From Treponema sp. (GTDB lineage: Bacteria > Spirochaetota > Spirochaetia > Treponematales > Breznakiellaceae), in assembly GCA_009777335.1 (NCBI GenBank), contig WRMC01000001.1, forward strand, positions 124,001 through 188,000: a stretch of DNA of 64,000 bases. Direction: 5' to 3'. The notes below the pieces were generated by a model. It was not told where the DNA came from and searched no databases. It was given only the letters and a program-made list of their open reading frames with translations. Made by a program: the position numbers and the translations under genes. Shown in pieces: positions 62,453 through 64,000 of the stretch; positions within the stretch are counted from its first letter, which is position 1; every line of letters begins with the position of its first letter.

Positions 62453-63745
62453 ATGCAGGACATATGGGTTCCCCTTTCCCTGATCATCCTCTTTCTGCTC
62501 CTCCATATCCTTAGGCCCCATCTAAAGCAGCTGCGCCCCATAGAGGGCCTGGCCTGGTTTCCCCTAGTCAGCCTTCTTATCGCCCTCATCCTCATCCCCG
62601 CCTATGGTTTTAGACCCGAGGTGCTTCCCCTCCTCCTCTATTCGGGGGTCCTGGCGGGGATCTCCTTCCGCAAGTACCGGCGGGGGGATGAGAAGATGCC
62701 CTACTATAGGGGGCTGGTCTTCCTCATCCTGCCCCTGGTGATTTTGATCTTTTGCAGTTGGACCGCCCTTCATTTTAGGCCCGCCCTGGAGGGCAGCCTC
62801 TCGAGCCAGGGGGTTCATACCCTGCGCCTGGAAGCCGGCAGGGACTACCACCTGCGGCTCTATACCGATGAGGATGATCCCCGGCCCTCCCGGCGGCCCC
62901 TCCTCCTCCTCCTTCCTCCGGCCTATGGTTCCCCCCTGGTCACGGACCAGCTATCTATGGAGCTAAGGGACCGGGGCTTCACGGTCCTTAGCTATACCCG
63001 GGAGCCCTACGGCCAGAGCCCCCGGGCCTGGATGCACCGGCAAAGGGCCTTCCGCCAGGGAAGCCAGCAGCCAAGGGCCAATATGCGGGGACGGGCCCTG
63101 GAGGAGCTGCGGCTGGGGGAGCTTTCCTTTCTGCTTCCCTGGTTACGGAGCAACCCCTGGTTTACCCAGGGCCCCCTCTTTGATCAGGCCTCCAGGGACG
63201 AGATCTTCCTAGCTGGGTTTGATGCCGGGGCTTCGGCCCTCATCCTTTTAGAGAGTGCCGAGGTGCCGGGGATACGCATCCGGGGGCTCGTGGCAGTGGA
63301 GAGCTACCTCTGGTCCCTTTACCGGGAAGAGGCCCCTCCGCCGCTGCCAACCAGAACAGAAGAGGGCTGGCTTAGCTCCCTGAGGGAGGGGATAGGAAGA
63401 GTGGGCCTCAGGATGAGGCGCCCTACCCTGGCCCCCCGGGAGGAGCTTCCCCCCCTGGGTCTGCCGGTCCTTTTTCTGGTATCCGACCGGGTCAGGGAAA
63501 ACCCCGATGCCCCGGGTCCCTACCAGGCCCTTCTGGCCCTCCATGCGGCGGAGGGGGGGATCCTTATCTCCCCCGAGGGGGCGGGGCCCTTCGATTTTAG
63601 CGATGTTCCCCTGCGCTACCCCCTTATCTCCCGGCTCTTTCCCGGCCAGGGGAGCCCCACTCGGGAGCTGGGCCCGGTCCTGAGCGCCGAGATCATCGCC
63701 GCCTTTGCCGCCTCCACCCTGGGACGTCCTAGCCTCAATAATTGA
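62453..63745 (+). CDS. membrane protein with alpha/beta-hydrolase-like domain
   Basis: 430 residues. Four transmembrane helices near the N-terminus (about residues 5-20, 32-52, 57-72 and 80-100), then a soluble region resembling an alpha/beta hydrolase: RPLLLLLPPAYG, then FLAGFDAGASALILL, where the nucleophile elbow reads G-F-D-A-G (Asp, not Ser), and a late EGAGPFDF. The Asp would suit a haloalkane dehalogenase or epoxide hydrolase mechanism, or the protein may be inactive. The start could be ATG 62453 or an upstream TTG. Not assigned to a known family. Confidence 0.65.
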   Translation: MQDIWVPLSLIILFLLLHILRPHLKQLRPIEGLAWFPLVSLLIALILIPAYGFRPEVLPLLLYSGVLAGISFRKYRRGDEKMPYYRGLVFLILPLVILIFCSWTALHFRPALEGSLSSQGVHTLRLEAGRDYHLRLYTDEDDPRPSRRPLLLLLPPAYGSPLVTDQLSMELRDRGFTVLSYTREPYGQSPRAWMHRQRAFRQGSQQPRANMRGRALEELRLGELSFLLPWLRSNPWFTQGPLFDQASRDEIFLAGFDAGASALILLESAEVPGIRIRGLVAVESYLWSLYREEAPPPLPTRTEEGWLSSLREGIGRVGLRMRRPTLAPREELPPLGLPVLFLVSDRVRENPDAPGPYQALLALHAAEGGILISPEGAGPFDFSDVPLRYPLISRLFPGQGSPTRELGPVLSAEIIAAFAASTLGRPSLNN

Positions 63746-63775
63746 CCCTCCAGGGCCCTGGATATATAATCCCTT
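63742..63775 (+). promoter_or_regulatory. putative leaderless promoter of the NIF3 gene
   Basis: TTGACC (63742-63747, overlapping the previous stop codon), 17-bp spacer, perfect TATAAT (63765-63770), then 5 nt to ATG 63776. Confidence 0.6.
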
Positions 63776-64000
63776 ATGTGCAGCACCGCGAAGCTAGATG
63801 CTTTTTTCCGCAGTCTCCTGGATCTGGACCTCTTCGAGAAGGCCGATTCCTCCCTTAACGGCCTCCAGGTGGATAACGACGGAGCGGAAGTGACAAAGCT
63901 GGCCTTTGCGGTAGATGCCAGCCTGGAAACCTTTAAACGGGCCGCCGCCGCCGGAGCGGGGCTTGTCTTTGTCCACCACGGCCTCTTCTGGGGGGAACCC
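63776..64000 (+). CDS. NIF3-family dinuclear metal protein (3' partial)
   Basis: 75 codons open at the window end. The sequence SSLNGLQV and the metal-binding LVFVHHGLFWG are hallmarks of the NIF3/YbgI family (GTP cyclohydrolase I type 2 homologues), which bind two metal ions. The rest lies outside the window. A strong promoter precedes it. Confidence 0.88.
   Translation, partial: MCSTAKLDAFFRSLLDLDLFEKADSSLNGLQVDNDGAEVTKLAFAVDASLETFKRAAAAGAGLVFVHHGLFWGEP

Overview
The window reads as a contiguous piece of a spirochaete chromosome, most likely a Treponema of moderately high GC (a termite-gut or other gut/free-living treponeme is the best guess). The evidence is many lipoproteins with spirochaete-style lipoboxes, groEL without an adjacent groES, the NusG-II/Gx-transporter pair, an OmpA-type protein with FlgD-like repeats, and carbohydrate genes (GH9, alginate-lyase-like, sugar kinases). 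This assignment is an inference; no 16S gene is present. No prophage, IS transposase or CRISPR array was seen.

Layout. 0-14 kb: envelope and metabolic genes (partial OmpA-family protein, RidA, META lipoprotein, glycerate kinase, ArsB/NhaD-type transporter, 5'-nucleotidase lipoprotein, Gx/EcfT-like transporter with a NusG-II partner, HAD phosphatase, M32 peptidase, SDR, LysM protein and lipoprotein, RNase HI). 14-24 kb: groEL followed by a cluster of triloop hairpins and a terminator, an AT-rich MNT/HEPN pair, pyruvate kinase, alcohol dehydrogenase, a truncated Doc toxin with its antitoxin, and a heterodimeric ABC exporter. 24-38 kb: TPR protein, Fe-S aldo/keto reductase, divergent PfkB kinase and ThuA gene, a receiver-only regulator with histidine kinase and small alarmone synthetase, a large GH9 protein without signal peptide, a PIN/antitoxin pair with a consensus promoter and operator, an epimerase, a second two-component pair, an alginate-lyase-like protein and ddl. 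38.6-43.8 kb: acylphosphatase and the gatC-gatA-gatB-aspS operon. 43.8-50.6 kb: pstSCAB-phoU-phoB-phoR on the minus strand behind a four-repeat Pho box. 50.7-51.7 kb: two tRNA-Ser genes interleaved with three copies of a structured repeat. 51.7-64 kb: oxidoreductase, RluA, ffh, GGDEF protein, then M50 protease and a DUF2156 protein embedded in a noncoding repeat family, a ribulokinase-like operon, a membrane hydrolase-like protein and a truncated NIF3 gene.

Most notable observations: (1) three copies of an RNA-like element beside the tRNA-Ser genes, each ending in a copy of a tRNA-Ser 3' end and carrying several GGA motifs in hairpin loops that match the CsrA/RsmE recognition pattern, so they are a candidate Csr-sponge RNA or tRNA-targeting mobile RNA element; (2) GatA has lost all three catalytic amidase residues (Lys to Gln, cis-Ser segment deleted, nucleophile Ser to Glu), while GatB and GatC look intact, which suggests an ammonia-driven amidotransferase; (3) a family of long hairpin repeats with a variable centre at 57-59.8 kb, plus a separate 283-bp foldback; (4) palindromic hairpins, nearly all with exactly 3-nt loops, after groEL and around the tRNAs; (5) at least eight genes whose start codon lies 5-6 nt after a good -10 box, i.e. 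probable leaderless genes.
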